Notes: a model not told the origin generated them from the letters alone. Positions 51,559 through 60,767 are shown, counted from the stretch's first letter. The stretch is 64,000 nucleotides of DNA from Iamia sp. SCSIO 61187 (GCF_019443745.1 NZ_CP050948.1:682001-746000), one strand, 5' to 3'. Made by a program: numbers and translations.

Positions 51559-51936
51559 ATGGCCCGCATCGCTGGCGTCGACATCCCTCGGGAGAAGCGC
51601 CTCGTCATCTCCCTCACCTACGTCTTCGGCGTCGGCGCCACCACCGCCGCGCTGATCTGCACCGAGACCGGCGTCGACGCCGACACCCGGGTGCGCGACC
51701 TCACCGACACCGAGGTCAACAAGATCCGAGCCTGGATCGACCAGAACCTCAAGGTCGAGGGTGACCTCAAGCGCGAGGTCCAGCAGGACATCAAGCGCAA
51801 GATGGAGATCGGCTGCTACCAGGGCCTCCGTCACCGCAAGGGGCTCCCCGTCCACGGACAGCGGACCCAGACCAACGCTCGTACTCGCAAGGGCCCGAAG
51901 AAGACCGTGGCCGGCAAGAAGAAGGTGCGCAAGTAA
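51559..51936 (+). CDS. rpsM: 30S ribosomal protein S13
   Basis: A 125-aa S13 in the 30S head, contacting the P-site t[43 protein letters not shown] and the basic tail [14 protein letters not shown] are canonical. Overlaps rpsK by 1 nt. Confidence 0.97.
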   Translation: MARIAGVDIPREKRLVISLTYVFGVGATTAALICTETGVDADTRVRDLTDTEVNKIRAWIDQNLKVEGDLKREVQQDIKRKMEIGCYQGLRHRKGLPVHGQRTQTNARTRKGPKKTVAGKKKVRK

Positions 51937-52334
51937 TGGCCAAGCCGAAGCCGGGAGGCCGCCGCCCCCGCAAGCGCGAGCGGAAGAACGTCACCCACGC
52001 GGTGGCGCACATCAAGTGCTCGTTCAACAACACGATCATCTCCTTCGCCGACCAGGAGGGCAACGTCCTCGCCTGGGCGTCGTCGGGGAACGTGGGCTTC
52101 AAGGGCTCGCGGAAGTCGACGCCGTACGCGGCGCAGATGGCGGCCGAGCAGGCCGCCCGCCGGGCCATGGAGCACGGCGTCCGGAAGGTCGACGTCCAGA
52201 CCAAGGGCCCCGGCTCCGGTCGGGAGACGGCCATCCGGTCGATCCAGAACACCGGCATCGAGGTCACCGGCGTCAAGGACGTCACCCCCGTGCCCCACAA
52301 CGGTTGCCGCCCGCCCAAGCGGCGCCGGGTCTGA
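51936..52334 (+). CDS. rpsK: 30S ribosomal protein S11
   Basis: A 132-aa S11 of the platform: [40 protein letters not shown] and [18 protein letters not shown]. Canonical length. Confidence 0.97.
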   Translation: MAKPKPGGRRPRKRERKNVTHAVAHIKCSFNNTIISFADQEGNVLAWASSGNVGFKGSRKSTPYAAQMAAEQAARRAMEHGVRKVDVQTKGPGSGRETAIRSIQNTGIEVTGVKDVTPVPHNGCRPPKRRRV

Positions 52335-52347
52335 GGAGGCCTCGCAC

Positions 52348-52962
52348 ATGGCTCGCTACACCGGACCCAAGGTCAAGATCAGCCGTCGGCTGAACGTCAA
52401 CATCTTCGAGAACGACAAGGGGCAGCGGCTCCTCGATCGCAAGCCCTACCCCCCGGGCGAGCACGGTCGGGCCCGCCGGCGCCAGCCGTCGGAGTACCTG
52501 ATCCAGCTGCAGGAGAAGCAGAAGGCCAAGTACATCTACGGCGTCCTCGAGAAGCAGTTCTCCAACCTCTACAAGGAGGCGACGCGCCAGCAGGGCGTCA
52601 CCGGCGAGAACCTGCTCCGCATGCTCGAGCAGCGGCTGGACAACGTCGCCTTCCGCGCCGGCTGGGCCTCGACCCGCCCCCAGGCCCGCCAGTTCGTGGG
52701 CCACGGGCTGGTCAAGGTCAACGGCAAGCGGGTCGACATCCCCAGCTACCGGGTCCGCAAGGGTGACGTCGTCACCCTGAACGACAAGGCCCGCGGGATG
52801 ATCGTCATCCGCCACAACCTCGACACGATCGACCGGCGCACGCCGGACTGGCTGGAGGTCGGCGACGACGGCTTCCAGGCCACGGTCCGTGAGCTGCCCA
52901 CCCGCAGCCAGATCGACGTCCCGGTGCGCGAGCAGCTCATCGTCGAGCTCTACTCCAAGTAG
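52348..52962 (+). CDS. rpsD: 30S ribosomal protein S4
   Basis: A 204-aa S4, a primary 16S binder. The S4 domain (about 94-155) contains MLEQRLDNVAFRAGWASTRP and HGLVKVNGKRVDIPSYRVRK. The N-terminal region has no zinc cysteines (the C-minus form). In the usual position ahead of rpoA. Confidence 0.97.
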   Translation: MARYTGPKVKISRRLNVNIFENDKGQRLLDRKPYPPGEHGRARRRQPSEYLIQLQEKQKAKYIYGVLEKQFSNLYKEATRQQGVTGENLLRMLEQRLDNVAFRAGWASTRPQARQFVGHGLVKVNGKRVDIPSYRVRKGDVVTLNDKARGMIVIRHNLDTIDRRTPDWLEVGDDGFQATVRELPTRSQIDVPVREQLIVELYSK

Positions 52963-53013
52963 TCCTCGCACCCACCCCAACTCCCCTGTACGTAGAAGAC
53001 TGAGGAAGTCACG

Positions 53014-53955
53014 ATGCTGGTCATCCAACGCCCGACCGTCGAGGCGCTCGACGAGGAGCAGGCGAACCGCCAGCGGTTCTCCATCAGCCCCCTCGAGCCC
53101 GGCTTCGGCCACACCCTGGGCAACTCGCTCCGCCGGACGCTGCTGTCGTCGATCCCCGGCGCGGCCGTCACCGAGGTGCGCTTCGACGACGCCATCCAGG
53201 AGTTCGACACCATCCCCGGGTGCACCGAGGACATCACCGACATCATCTTGAACCTCAAGGACCTGGTGCTGACCTCCCAGTCCGACGCGCCGGTGACCCT
53301 GCGCCTCGACGTGCGGGGCCCGGCCGAGGTGACCGCCGCCGACCTCCAGCTCACCGCGGACGTCGAGGTGCTCAACCCCGAGCTGCACCTGGCCAGCCTG
53401 AACAGCAAGGGCCGCCTCTCGATCGACGTCACCGTCGAGCGGGGCCGGGGCTACGTCTCGGCCGAGCGCAACAAGCAGGGCGCCACCATCGGGATCATCC
53501 CGGTGGACTCGATCTTCTCGCCGGTCCGCCGGGTCGCCTTCGACATCCAGCCGACCCGCGTCGAGATGGACACCGACTACGACCAGCTGGTCCTCGACAT
53601 CGAGACCGACGGCTCGATCACCCCGCGGGACGCCCTGGCCTCGGCCGGCGCCACGCTGAAGTCGCTGGTCGAGCTGATCGAGGGCATGAGCGACGACCCG
53701 CAGGGCCTGGTCCTCACCGAGGCCGACAGCGCCGCCACCGGGTCGCCCGACCTCGAGCTGCCCATCGAGGACCTCGACCTGTCCGAGCGTCCCCGCAACT
53801 GCCTCAAGCGGGCCCAGGTCAACACCGTCGGCGAGCTGCTGCTCAAGACCGAGGACGACCTGCTGGCCATCACCAACTTCGGCCAGAAGTCGCTCGACGA
53901 GGTCCTGGTGAAGCTGGACGAGCGGGGCCTCTCGCTCAAGGGTCGGGGGGACTGA
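53014..53955 (+). CDS. rpoA: RNA polymerase subunit alpha
   Basis: A 313-aa alpha subunit. The NTD has [20 protein letters not shown] and ESP-like [20 protein letters not shown]; the CTD from about residue 250 has [20 protein letters not shown] and [20 protein letters not shown] for UP-element and activator contact. One nt separates it from rplQ. Confidence 0.97.
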   Translation: MLVIQRPTVEALDEEQANRQRFSISPLEPGFGHTLGNSLRRTLLSSIPGAAVTEVRFDDAIQEFDTIPGCTEDITDIILNLKDLVLTSQSDAPVTLRLDVRGPAEVTAADLQLTADVEVLNPELHLASLNSKGRLSIDVTVERGRGYVSAERNKQGATIGIIPVDSIFSPVRRVAFDIQPTRVEMDTDYDQLVLDIETDGSITPRDALASAGATLKSLVELIEGMSDDPQGLVLTEADSAATGSPDLELPIEDLDLSERPRNCLKRAQVNTVGELLLKTEDDLLAITNFGQKSLDEVLVKLDERGLSLKGRGD

Positions 53956-53956
53956 G

Positions 53957-54313
53957 ATGCCTGCCACCCCGAAGAGGGGCCGTCGCTTCGGCGGCAGCTC
54001 CGCCCACCAGAAGGCGATGATGGCCAACCTGGTCGCCTCGCTCGTGGCCGCCGAGGCCATCACCACCACCGAGGCCAAGGCCAAGGCCCTGCGCCCGGTG
54101 GCCGAGAAGCTCATCACCAAGGCCCGCAAGGGCGGTCTCCACAACCACCGCCAGGTGGTGTCGGCCCTCGCCGGCGACAAGGAGGCCGCGGCCAAGCTGA
54201 TGGAGGAGATCGGACCCCGCTACGCCGATCGCAACGGCGGGTACCTCCGCATCCTCAAGCTGGGCCCGCGCCAGGGCGACAACGCCCCCATGGCCCGCGT
54301 CGAGCTGGTCTGA
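53957..54313 (+). CDS. rplQ: 50S ribosomal protein L17
   Basis: A 118-aa L17: [36 protein letters not shown], and [20 protein letters not shown]. It closes the alpha operon. truA, which often follows rplQ, is about 1.4 kb away here, behind npdG and an HxlR gene. Confidence 0.96.
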   Translation: MPATPKRGRRFGGSSAHQKAMMANLVASLVAAEAITTTEAKAKALRPVAEKLITKARKGGLHNHRQVVSALAGDKEAAAKLMEEIGPRYADRNGGYLRILKLGPRQGDNAPMARVELV

Positions 54314-54333
54314 CCGACCACACCTGATCTGCA

Positions 54334-54359
54334 CGAGGGCGCCCCGAGGGGCGCCCTCG
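54334..54359 (+). terminator. Terminator of the alpha operon
   Basis: CGAGGGCGCCCC (54334-54345) and GGGGCGCCCTCG (54348-54359) form a perfect 12-bp stem around GA. It lies between the convergent rplQ and npdG stops. Confidence 0.75.
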
Positions 54360-54364
54360 TCGCG

Positions 54365-55006
54365 TCAGGCCTCGGGCGCCGGCACCGACGGGACCGCCGT
54401 CCTCGGGTCGGCCCCGGCCCCGACCACACCCACGATGAACCCGGCCGCCTCCTCGATCTGGCGGGCCCGGTCGAGCCCGCCGATGGTGACCGGTCGCCCG
54501 CCGAGGTCGCGGACCAGGCCGGCGACCACGGCGAGGGCGTCGGGGTCGTCGCCGGCCATGGCCACCGTCGGCACCTCGTCGCCCGGCTCCCGGTCCCGCC
54601 ACGTGGTCCCGGCGAAGTGGGTGAGCGCCTTGACCACGCGGCTGCCCACGGCGACGTGCTGCGCTCGTTCGGAGGCGGAGCCCCTGTCGGCGGTCAGCCG
54701 GCCGCTCGGGTAGGCGAAGGTGTTGACGCAGTCGAGCAGCGGGAGCCCGGCGAGCATCCCCTCCGGGCCGCCGGCCCGCTCCAGGACGGGCTCGACGGCG
54801 TCGTCGGGGACGGCCAGGACGACGATGTCGCTGCCGGTGGCCACGTCGAGGGGATCGGTCGCGCAGGCCCCGTGCCCGGCCGCCGCGGCCGTCGCCGCCG
54901 CCCGATCCGGTGACCGGCCGGCGAGCCGGACGGTGTGGCCGGCCCGGCCCCAGGCGGTGGCGAGCGACAGGGCCATGCTCCCCGTCCCGAGGATGGCGAT
55001 CTCCAT
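54365..55006 (-). CDS. npdG: NADPH-dependent F420 reductase-like oxidoreductase
   Basis: A 213-aa Rossmann protein started at ATG 55006 with GGGAG 6 nt upstream. The nucleotide motif EIAILGTGSMALSLATAWGR is followed by VRLAGRSPDRAA, where Arg/Ser suit the NADP 2'-phosphate, then DIVVLAVPDDAVEPVLE and KALTHFAGTTW. This is the coenzyme F420-dependent NADP oxidoreductase family, which moves hydride between NADPH and F420. The symbol is tentative: related YadG/ProC-like reductases share the fold. F420 use is common in actinobacteria. Divergent from the HxlR regulator. Confidence 0.75.
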   Translation of the reverse strand: MEIAILGTGSMALSLATAWGRAGHTVRLAGRSPDRAAATAAAAGHGACATDPLDVATGSDIVVLAVPDDAVEPVLERAGGPEGMLAGLPLLDCVNTFAYPSGRLTADRGSASERAQHVAVGSRVVKALTHFAGTTWRDREPGDEVPTVAMAGDDPDALAVVAGLVRDLGGRPVTIGGLDRARQIEEAAGFIVGVVGAGADPRTAVPSVPAPEA

Positions 55007-55088
55007 GGTTGCTCCCGTGGTCTGGCGGTGGAGCGGGGCACGATACCGACGGCGTCGCGCACCGGACGGTGCGCGACGGCCTGCTTGG

Positions 55089-55499
55089 ATGGGTGGGGTG
55101 GGCGACGAGACGACCCCGTGCGAGGTGTTCGTGGCGGACTGCCGGGTCCGGGCCGCCACCGACCTGCTGCGCCACCGCTGGGACCCGGTGGTGCTGCTCG
55201 GGCTGAGGGCCGGCCCGCAGCGCCGCGTCGCTCTCCGGTCGGCCATCGGCGGGATCAGCGACAAGGCGCTGTCGGAGAGCCTGGGCCGGCTCGTCTCCTC
55301 CGGCCTGCTCACCCGTGAGCGGGAGGTCGCCGCTCCTCCGCGCGTCCGCTACGGCCTCTCGCCGCTCGGGCGCACCCTCGTCGACGGGCCGCTCGCCGCG
55401 CTGGGGGAGTGGGCCGTCGAGCACGCCGAGGAGCTGCTCGACGGGACCGACCCGTGGGCCGACGACGCAGGAGCCGGTGCCGTTCGATCGACCCGGTGA
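55089..55499 (+). CDS. HxlR-family transcriptional regulator
   Basis: About 136 aa from ATG 55089 (GTG 55098 also possible). The family hallmark is an early Cys in DCRVRAATDLLRHRWDPVVL, then the winged helix GGISDKALSESLGRLVSSGL and wing RVRYGLSPLGRTL. HxlR members often sense electrophiles or redox through that Cys. It is divergent from npdG, which is the likely target, with 82 nt shared between the starts. Confidence 0.83.
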   Translation: MGGVGDETTPCEVFVADCRVRAATDLLRHRWDPVVLLGLRAGPQRRVALRSAIGGISDKALSESLGRLVSSGLLTREREVAAPPRVRYGLSPLGRTLVDGPLAALGEWAVEHAEELLDGTDPWADDAGAGAVRSTR

Positions 55500-55530
55500 G
55501 GTGACCCGGCGGTGGCGGCCCCGCCGCCGC

Positions 55531-55698
55531 CGTACGACGTCCTCCGACCCCGCCCGCCGCCCTGGAGGGGTCGGCTGCGCCGTCGCCGTACGACGTCCTC
55601 CGACCCCGCCCGCCGCCCTGGAGGGGTCGGCTGCGCCGTCGCCGTACGACGTCCTCCGACCCCGCCCGCCGCCCTGGAGGGGTCGGCTGCGCCGACGC
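55531..55698. repeat. Three 56-bp tandem repeats upstream of truA
   Basis: Units at 55531, 55587 and 55643 are identical except for one base near the end of the third. Each starts CGTACGACGTCCTCCGACCC and contains CCGACCCC and GGGGTCGG, which can pair. A fourth unit begins at 55699 but turns into CGTACTGTC, the presumed truA -10 box. 56 is not a multiple of three, so the repeat is not coding. Confidence 0.92.
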
Positions 55699-55700
55699 CG

Positions 55701-55706
55701 TACTGT
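55701..55706 (+). promoter_or_regulatory. -10 box of a leaderless truA transcript
   Basis: TACTGT ends exactly 7 nt before ATG 55714. It sits at the point where the 56-bp repeat unit diverges. Confidence 0.5.
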
Positions 55707-55713
55707 CATTGGC

Positions 55714-56544
55714 ATGACGCTCTTCGACCCGGCGGAGGCCGAGACGCCGGTCGGGCCGACACGACGGTTGCGCCTGACCGTCGCCTACGACGGCACCGAC
55801 TTCCACGGCTTCGCCCCCAACCACGGCGTGCGGACCGTCGCCGGCGTCCTGGCCGAGGCCCTCGCCCGGTGGCTGGGCCACGAGGTCGAGATCACCTGCG
55901 CGGGCCGGACCGATCGGGGTGTGCACGCCCACGGCCAGGTGCTCACCGTCGACGTGGCCGAGGCCCGCGTGGCTCGCCCGGGCGACCTCGCCGCCCTGGT
56001 GCGATCGGTGAACAAGATGTGCGGGCCCGAGGTGGCGGTGCGGGACCCGCAGCTGGTCGACGACAGCTTCGACGCCCGGTTCTCGGCCACGGCCCGGCGC
56101 TACCGGTACCGGATCTGGAACCACCCCGAGCCGGACCCGTTCACCGCCCGCCAGGCGTGGCACGTCGAGAAGCCGCTGGCCCTGGCCGCCCTGCGGCTGG
56201 CCTGCGATCCGCTGATCGGCCAGCACGACTTCTCCACCTTCTGCCGCAAGCCCAAGGGCCGGGAGGTCGAGCCGAGCATGGTCCGCCGGGTCACCGAGGC
56301 CCGGTGGATCGTCGAGGGCGACGGCCACCTGCGGTTCGAGATCGAGGCGTCGGCCTTCTGCCACCACATGGTCCGCAGCATCGTCGGGACGATGGTCGCC
56401 GTCGGGGTGGGCCGCATGACCGCCGGCGACGTGCGCGGCGCCCTCGCCTCCCGCGACCGGGCCCGGTCCGGCGACATGGCCCCGCCCCACGGCCTCACCC
56501 TCTGGACGGTCCGCTACCCCGGCTGGTCCAGCGTCCCGGGCTAG
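55714..56544 (+). CDS. truA: tRNA pseudouridine synthase A
   Basis: A 276-aa enzyme modifying uridines 38-40 of the tRNA anticodon arm. RLTVAYDGTDFHGFAPN opens the domain; CAGRTDRGVHAHGQV carries the catalytic Asp; FSATARRYRYRIWN and HHMVRSIVGTMVAVGVGRM are typical. It is preceded by the tandem repeats instead of by rplQ. Confidence 0.93.
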   Translation: MTLFDPAEAETPVGPTRRLRLTVAYDGTDFHGFAPNHGVRTVAGVLAEALARWLGHEVEITCAGRTDRGVHAHGQVLTVDVAEARVARPGDLAALVRSVNKMCGPEVAVRDPQLVDDSFDARFSATARRYRYRIWNHPEPDPFTARQAWHVEKPLALAALRLACDPLIGQHDFSTFCRKPKGREVEPSMVRRVTEARWIVEGDGHLRFEIEASAFCHHMVRSIVGTMVAVGVGRMTAGDVRGALASRDRARSGDMAPPHGLTLWTVRYPGWSSVPG

Positions 56545-56575
56545 GGCCACCCGTCCCGGACTGACCCGAGACATC

Positions 56576-56627
56576 CGAACTCGGTGGCAGATGTGGGGTG
56601 TTCGTCCGAGATCTCCCACCGAGTTCG
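56576..56627. terminator. Bidirectional hairpin between truA and ilvA
   Basis: CGAACTCGGTGG (56576-56587) pairs perfectly with CCACCGAGTTCG (56616-56627) across a 28-nt loop. It lies between convergent stops. Confidence 0.65.
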
Positions 56628-56642
56628 CAGGGGGCGGCCGCC

Positions 56643-57848
56643 TCAGCCGAGGAGGTCGACGTGGAGGCCCTCGGCCCGCAGGCGGTCGACGGCCTCGCGG
56701 CGCTGGTCCGGGTCCCGGGTCTCGAGGGTGAACACGACCTCGACCTCGTCGACGCCGACCCGCACGCCGGCCCGGTGGTGGTCGACCGAGAGCACGTTCA
56801 GGCCCTGGGCGGCCAGCAGCCCGGTGATGCGGGCCAGGGCCCCGGGGCGGTCGGGCACGACGATGCGCAGGCGCACGAACCGGCCCGAGGCCGACAGGCC
56901 CCGCTCGATCAGCTTGCCGAGGAGCAGGGGGTCGACGTTGCCACCCGAGAGGACGGCCAGCGCCGGCCCGGTGCCGGGCACCCGCCCGGACAGGAGGGCG
57001 GCCAGCCCGACGACCCCGGCGGGCTCGACGACGGCCTTGCACCGCTCGAGCACCAGCACGAGCGTCCGGCCGATCTCCTCGTCGGAGACGGTGATCACGT
57101 CGTCGACGAGGGCCTCGACGTGGGCCAGGGTCAGCGCCGAGGGCGACTTCAGGGCGATGCCGTCGGCGATGGTGTGGACCGAGTCGAGGGTGGTGGCCCG
57201 CCCGGCGTCCAGGGATGCCCGCATGGCGGCGGCGCCCGCGGCCTCGACGCCGACGATGCGGACCTCGGGGCGCAGGGCCCGCAGCGCGGCGGCGACGCCC
57301 GAGAGCAGGCCGCCCCCGCCGACGGGCACGAGGACGGTCTCGACGGCCGGCGCCTCGGTGGCCAGCTCCAGGCCGACGGTGCCCTGGCCGGCGATCACGA
57401 GCGGGTCGTCGAAGGGGGGGACGAGGTGCGCCGAGCCGTCGGCGGCGGCGGACAGGGCCTCGGCCAGGGCGTCGTCGACGGTGAGCCCCACCAGCCGGAC
57501 GACGGCGCCGTAGGCCCGGGTGGCCTCGACCTTGGGGAGGGGCGCCGTCTCGGGCATGACGACGGTGGCCCGCCGCCCCGCCTGGGTCGCGGCCAGGGCG
57601 ACGCCCTGGGCGTGGTTGCCGGCCGACGCGGCGATCACCGGCCGCCCGTCGTCGGGCAGCGAGCGGATGTGGTGCGAGGCCCCCCGGACCTTGAACGACC
57701 CGGTGCGCTGCAGGTGCTCGGGCTTGAGCCACACCTCGCGGCCGGCCAGCCGGGTCAGGGTGTCGGACAGCTGGGCCGGGGTGGGCCGGACCACGTCGGC
57801 GACGTGGGGCACCGCCGCCCGCACGTCGTCGATGGTCACCAGCTGCAC
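56643..57848 (-). CDS. ilvA: Threonine ammonia-lyase
   Basis: PLP enzyme converting threonine to 2-oxobutyrate, feeding isoleucine synthesis. About 401 aa from GTG 57848. LQRTGSFKVRGASHHI has the PLP lysine, ASAGNHAQGVALAA the substrate loop and VGGGGLLSGVAAAL the phosphate-binding glycine loop. The C-terminal domain (RLRIVVPDRPGALARITGLL) is a single ACT-like unit as in the shorter form of the enzyme. TAGCGT (57861-57856) ends 7 nt before the GTG, so the message is probably leaderless. The frame extends to 57908 but only through a palindrome. Confidence 0.88.
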   Translation of the reverse strand: MQLVTIDDVRAAVPHVADVVRPTPAQLSDTLTRLAGREVWLKPEHLQRTGSFKVRGASHHIRSLPDDGRPVIAASAGNHAQGVALAATQAGRRATVVMPETAPLPKVEATRAYGAVVRLVGLTVDDALAEALSAAADGSAHLVPPFDDPLVIAGQGTVGLELATEAPAVETVLVPVGGGGLLSGVAAALRALRPEVRIVGVEAAGAAAMRASLDAGRATTLDSVHTIADGIALKSPSALTLAHVEALVDDVITVSDEEIGRTLVLVLERCKAVVEPAGVVGLAALLSGRVPGTGPALAVLSGGNVDPLLLGKLIERGLSASGRFVRLRIVVPDRPGALARITGLLAAQGLNVLSVDHHRAGVRVGVDEVEVVFTLETRDPDQRREAVDRLRAEGLHVDLLG

Positions 57849-57886
57849 TCGAGCGACGCTACCCACGCGGCACCGGCCCCGGACGC

Positions 57887-57944
57887 CACGGATGGTGCCA
57901 GGCACCATCCGTGCGCACGGAAGGTGCCTGGCACCATCCGTGCG
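57887..57944. repeat. Two tandem GGTGCCTGGCACC-type palindromes
   Basis: Copy 1 (57887-57913) has perfect 13-bp arms CACGGATGGTGCC around one A. Copy 2 (57914-57944) has 15-nt arms with one mismatch around one T. Both match the copy after lysA at 11311-11339. They lie between the start of ilvA and the stop of the next minus-strand gene. Confidence 0.82.
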
Positions 57945-60647
57945 TCAGCGGCGGCGCTCTCGGGGGCCGGTCGGCTGGGAGAAGGTATGGAGGGCGATGC
58001 CGAGGCCGAAGACCAGCAGGGCGGCGGGGACGAGGACGTCGAGCGAGTCGAGGCCGGTGCGGGCGAGCACCCCGTCCCGGGATCCGGTGCCCCGCCCGCT
58101 CCCGGGGGTCGAGGGGGCGGCGGACCCGTCACCCCCGGCGCCCACCGGGTCGGGGGTCGCGGGTGTCGACGGCGGCGGTCCCGGCACGCTGGCCGGCGGC
58201 TGGGGGACGCTGGCGGGCGGCTCCTCCGGCGGCGGCTCCTCACCCGTCGGCTGGGACCGCCCCACCCGCCACGTCAGCGGGGTGGGCGGCTGGAGGACCT
58301 CGCCGCCGAGCGACGGCCAGATCATCGACCGCTCGACCTCGCCCACACCGGGCTGGTCGTAGTCGCAGACCCCGTCGGGGAAGGCGGCGGCGAGGGCGTC
58401 GAGCTGGTCCTGGGTCATCGACGGCGGGTAGTCGGCGGGGTCGATCGGCTGGAGCCGGCACTTCACGATGTCGTCGGTGAGCGGCATGCCGGCCACGGCC
58501 CGGGGGGTCGAGACGACGGGCAGGACGAGCGAGCACGGGCCCAGGCCCGAGTCGAAGTCCTCGGGCACGTCGACCCGGAGCGGGAGGCCGAGGTCGGGGA
58601 GGTCGGCGCCGGGGAGGAGCGGTCCCTGGACCAGGCCCAGGGGCCCGTTGATGGCGGCGGTGTCGAGCCGCCCGCCGATCGTGCCGAACGCGCACCGGTC
58701 GTAGACCGACGCCGGCCGGGCCCCGGCGACGGCGGCCACGTGGTCGCCCCCCGGGTCGGGCCGGGCGGCGGCGGTGGCCGTCACCCACTCCTCGGCCTCG
58801 TCGAGGGCATCGGCCTGGGTGACCACGCCCCGCCAGATGACCTGGGTGTCGTCCTGGCCGGTGTGCTCCCGGAGCCGGGCCCGGACCTGGAACGGCCGGA
58901 CCGACTCGTGGATGTTGGCCACCGGGATGAGGTCGAGGTACGGGCCCAGGTCGATGACCGGCGTCTCGCCCAGCGCCCCCCGCCCCACGATGGTGCCGGA
59001 CTCGTAGAGGATGGCGGCCACCTCGGGGTCCATGGCGTGGCGCTCGGGCTGGGGCTGGCCGTCGATGTCGAGGCCGCCGATCCGGGTGTTGAGGTCGACG
59101 AACTGCTCGGGTGTGATGGTGCCGGCCTGGAGGGCGGCCAGGCCGTACTGCACCCCCACGTTGTCGAGGGGCCGGCGGGCGAAGCCGGTGGCCGGGTCGA
59201 TGCCGAACAGGTTGACGTTGGAGTCCTGGAGGGTGCAGCGCACCCCGTCGGGGTTGGTCGCCGGGTCGTACCGCTGCTCGGCCGGGACGCACGACGCCGT
59301 CGGGTCGAGGCGGCTGAAGAAGGCGTCCTTCCAGCTCTGGCAGATGGCGTTGAGCTGGTTGCCGCTCAGGAGGTTGTGGCCGTTAACGGCGGCCTTCTGG
59401 GTGTCGGTCCACGAGAGCGTGGTGGCGTCGTAGTAGCCCTGCAGGAGGCCGCAGTCGGCCACGGTCATGGCGGTCGAGGGGATGTCGGTGAACGTGGCCG
59501 TCGGCATCCCGGCGGCGAGCAGCCCGGGGGCGTTGTTGATGGCGTTGTACTGCTGGAGGGCGGCGCCGGACCCGTTGGTCCCGATCACCGCCTCGACCAG
59601 GCCGTACTGCTCGCTGATGTGCTCCTTCACCATCATCGCCGTCTCGATGCTGATGAACGGGTTGCAGTGGACGCCGAAGCTGGTCAGCGTCGAGTGCACG
59701 GTGGCGTGCCCGCGGCCCAGCATCTGGTCGATCCCGGTGAGGTTGATGAGCAGCCGGTCGGCCGACACCTGGGTGAGGTCGACGGCGCCCAGGACCATCA
59801 TCGGGTCGTTGACGCCCTGCTGGTGGCCCACCCCGCAGGACTCGCCGAAGGCGTGGTACACCCGGCCGTCGAAGGAGCCGCCGGCGAACGCCATCGGGTC
59901 GTCGCGGCCGGCCGGATCGTCGAGCACGGCGATGCGGGTGATGCCCCGGTTGATCGTGCGGGTCTCGACCCGGGCCACGAAGGGCACGGCCTCACCGCTC
60001 GAGGTCTCCGTGGCCATGACGTCGTCGGGGTAGGGCGCCGACGGGTCGGCCAGCTCGTGGAAGCCCTGGTCGGTCGTCGACCGGTAGAACCACTGGTAGG
60101 TCGGGGCGATCGAGCAGTCCTCGTCGAGCGGTGCGCCCAGCCCGGCGTCCTCGGTCCGGCAGGCGAACGGCTCCTGGTGCGGCCCGGAGATGATCGGTCC
60201 GGTCACCGGGTGGTCGCGCACGACGAGGGTCGCCCGCTGGCCCCCGGACACGGCGACCAGGGTGTTCTCGCCCTCGGTCAGCCCCGTGACCAGGCCCCGC
60301 CGCTCGCCGTCGGCGAGGGTGGCGAAGGCGGCCGTCACGTCGGTGCCGTCGCGGGTGACCGTCAGCGGCGCCCCCGGGTCGAGGCCTCGCACGGCCACGA
60401 GCACGTCGCCGCCGCTGACCGTGTCGGGCATGGTCGACAGGGTGATGATCTCGAACTGCCCGTCGCCCAGGGGCGGGGTGCGGAGCGTGTGGAGGTCGGC
60501 ATCGACCTCGGCTGGACCGACCGGGACCTGGGCCGGCGCCGGGGCGGGTGGGGAGACGACGAGCGTGGCGCCCAGCACCCCCAGGGCGGCGAGCCCGCCC
60601 CGCAGCCGGGCGCGCCGGGTCCGTCGTCGTCCGTCAGGCGATCCCAT
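57945..60647 (-). CDS. Large secreted protein with LARTG cell-wall sorting signal (DUF6351-like)
   Basis: A 900-aa exported protein. The N-terminus has RRR-rich sequence then GGLAALGVLGATLVVSPPAP, a signal peptide. The main body (about 50-760) resembles the uncharacterised DUF6351 group, with an alpha/beta-hydrolase look: EAVIGTNGSGAALQQYNAIN could be the nucleophile elbow. Several cysteines suggest disulfides. A Pro-rich linker leads to VLARTGLDSLDVLVPAALLV, a further hydrophobic stretch and RERRR: a complete LAXTG sorting signal for a class E sortase. ATG 60647 has AAGGA upstream. Substrate unknown; a secreted esterase or depolymerase is only a guess. Confidence 0.75.
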   Translation of the reverse strand: MGSPDGRRRTRRARLRGGLAALGVLGATLVVSPPAPAPAQVPVGPAEVDADLHTLRTPPLGDGQFEIITLSTMPDTVSGGDVLVAVRGLDPGAPLTVTRDGTDVTAAFATLADGERRGLVTGLTEGENTLVAVSGGQRATLVVRDHPVTGPIISGPHQEPFACRTEDAGLGAPLDEDCSIAPTYQWFYRSTTDQGFHELADPSAPYPDDVMATETSSGEAVPFVARVETRTINRGITRIAVLDDPAGRDDPMAFAGGSFDGRVYHAFGESCGVGHQQGVNDPMMVLGAVDLTQVSADRLLINLTGIDQMLGRGHATVHSTLTSFGVHCNPFISIETAMMVKEHISEQYGLVEAVIGTNGSGAALQQYNAINNAPGLLAAGMPTATFTDIPSTAMTVADCGLLQGYYDATTLSWTDTQKAAVNGHNLLSGNQLNAICQSWKDAFFSRLDPTASCVPAEQRYDPATNPDGVRCTLQDSNVNLFGIDPATGFARRPLDNVGVQYGLAALQAGTITPEQFVDLNTRIGGLDIDGQPQPERHAMDPEVAAILYESGTIVGRGALGETPVIDLGPYLDLIPVANIHESVRPFQVRARLREHTGQDDTQVIWRGVVTQADALDEAEEWVTATAAARPDPGGDHVAAVAGARPASVYDRCAFGTIGGRLDTAAINGPLGLVQGPLLPGADLPDLGLPLRVDVPEDFDSGLGPCSLVLPVVSTPRAVAGMPLTDDIVKCRLQPIDPADYPPSMTQDQLDALAAAFPDGVCDYDQPGVGEVERSMIWPSLGGEVLQPPTPLTWRVGRSQPTGEEPPPEEPPASVPQPPASVPGPPPSTPATPDPVGAGGDGSAAPSTPGSGRGTGSRDGVLARTGLDSLDVLVPAALLVFGLGIALHTFSQPTGPRERRR

Positions 60648-60719
60648 CCGGGGTCCTTCGGCGCCGTCCCGTCGGGTCCTGCCCGGCAGACGGGTGAACG
60701 CCCCCTAGCAGACGCCAGG

Positions 60720-60767
60720 TTGCCCGGGGTGGAGGGCGGACCGTAGAGTTGCCAGTCGGCCCGGAGG
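60720..60767 (+). promoter_or_regulatory. rplM-rpsI promoter with shared leader motif
   Basis: TTGCCC (60720-60725), 18 nt, TAGAGT (60744-60749), then TGCCAGTCGGCCCGGAGGG, closely matching the rpsG and infA downstream segments. The leader to rplM is about 90 nt. Confidence 0.62.

Noticed and set aside
55531-55698. CRISPR-like array from repeated units
   Set aside because: The 56-bp units are contiguous with no spacers and no cas genes are nearby; it is a plain tandem repeat.
56598-60746. A 1382-codon plus-strand open frame opposite ilvA and the LARTG protein
   Set aside because: The minus-strand genes have clear domains, PLP and sorting motifs; this frame is their GC-rich shadow.
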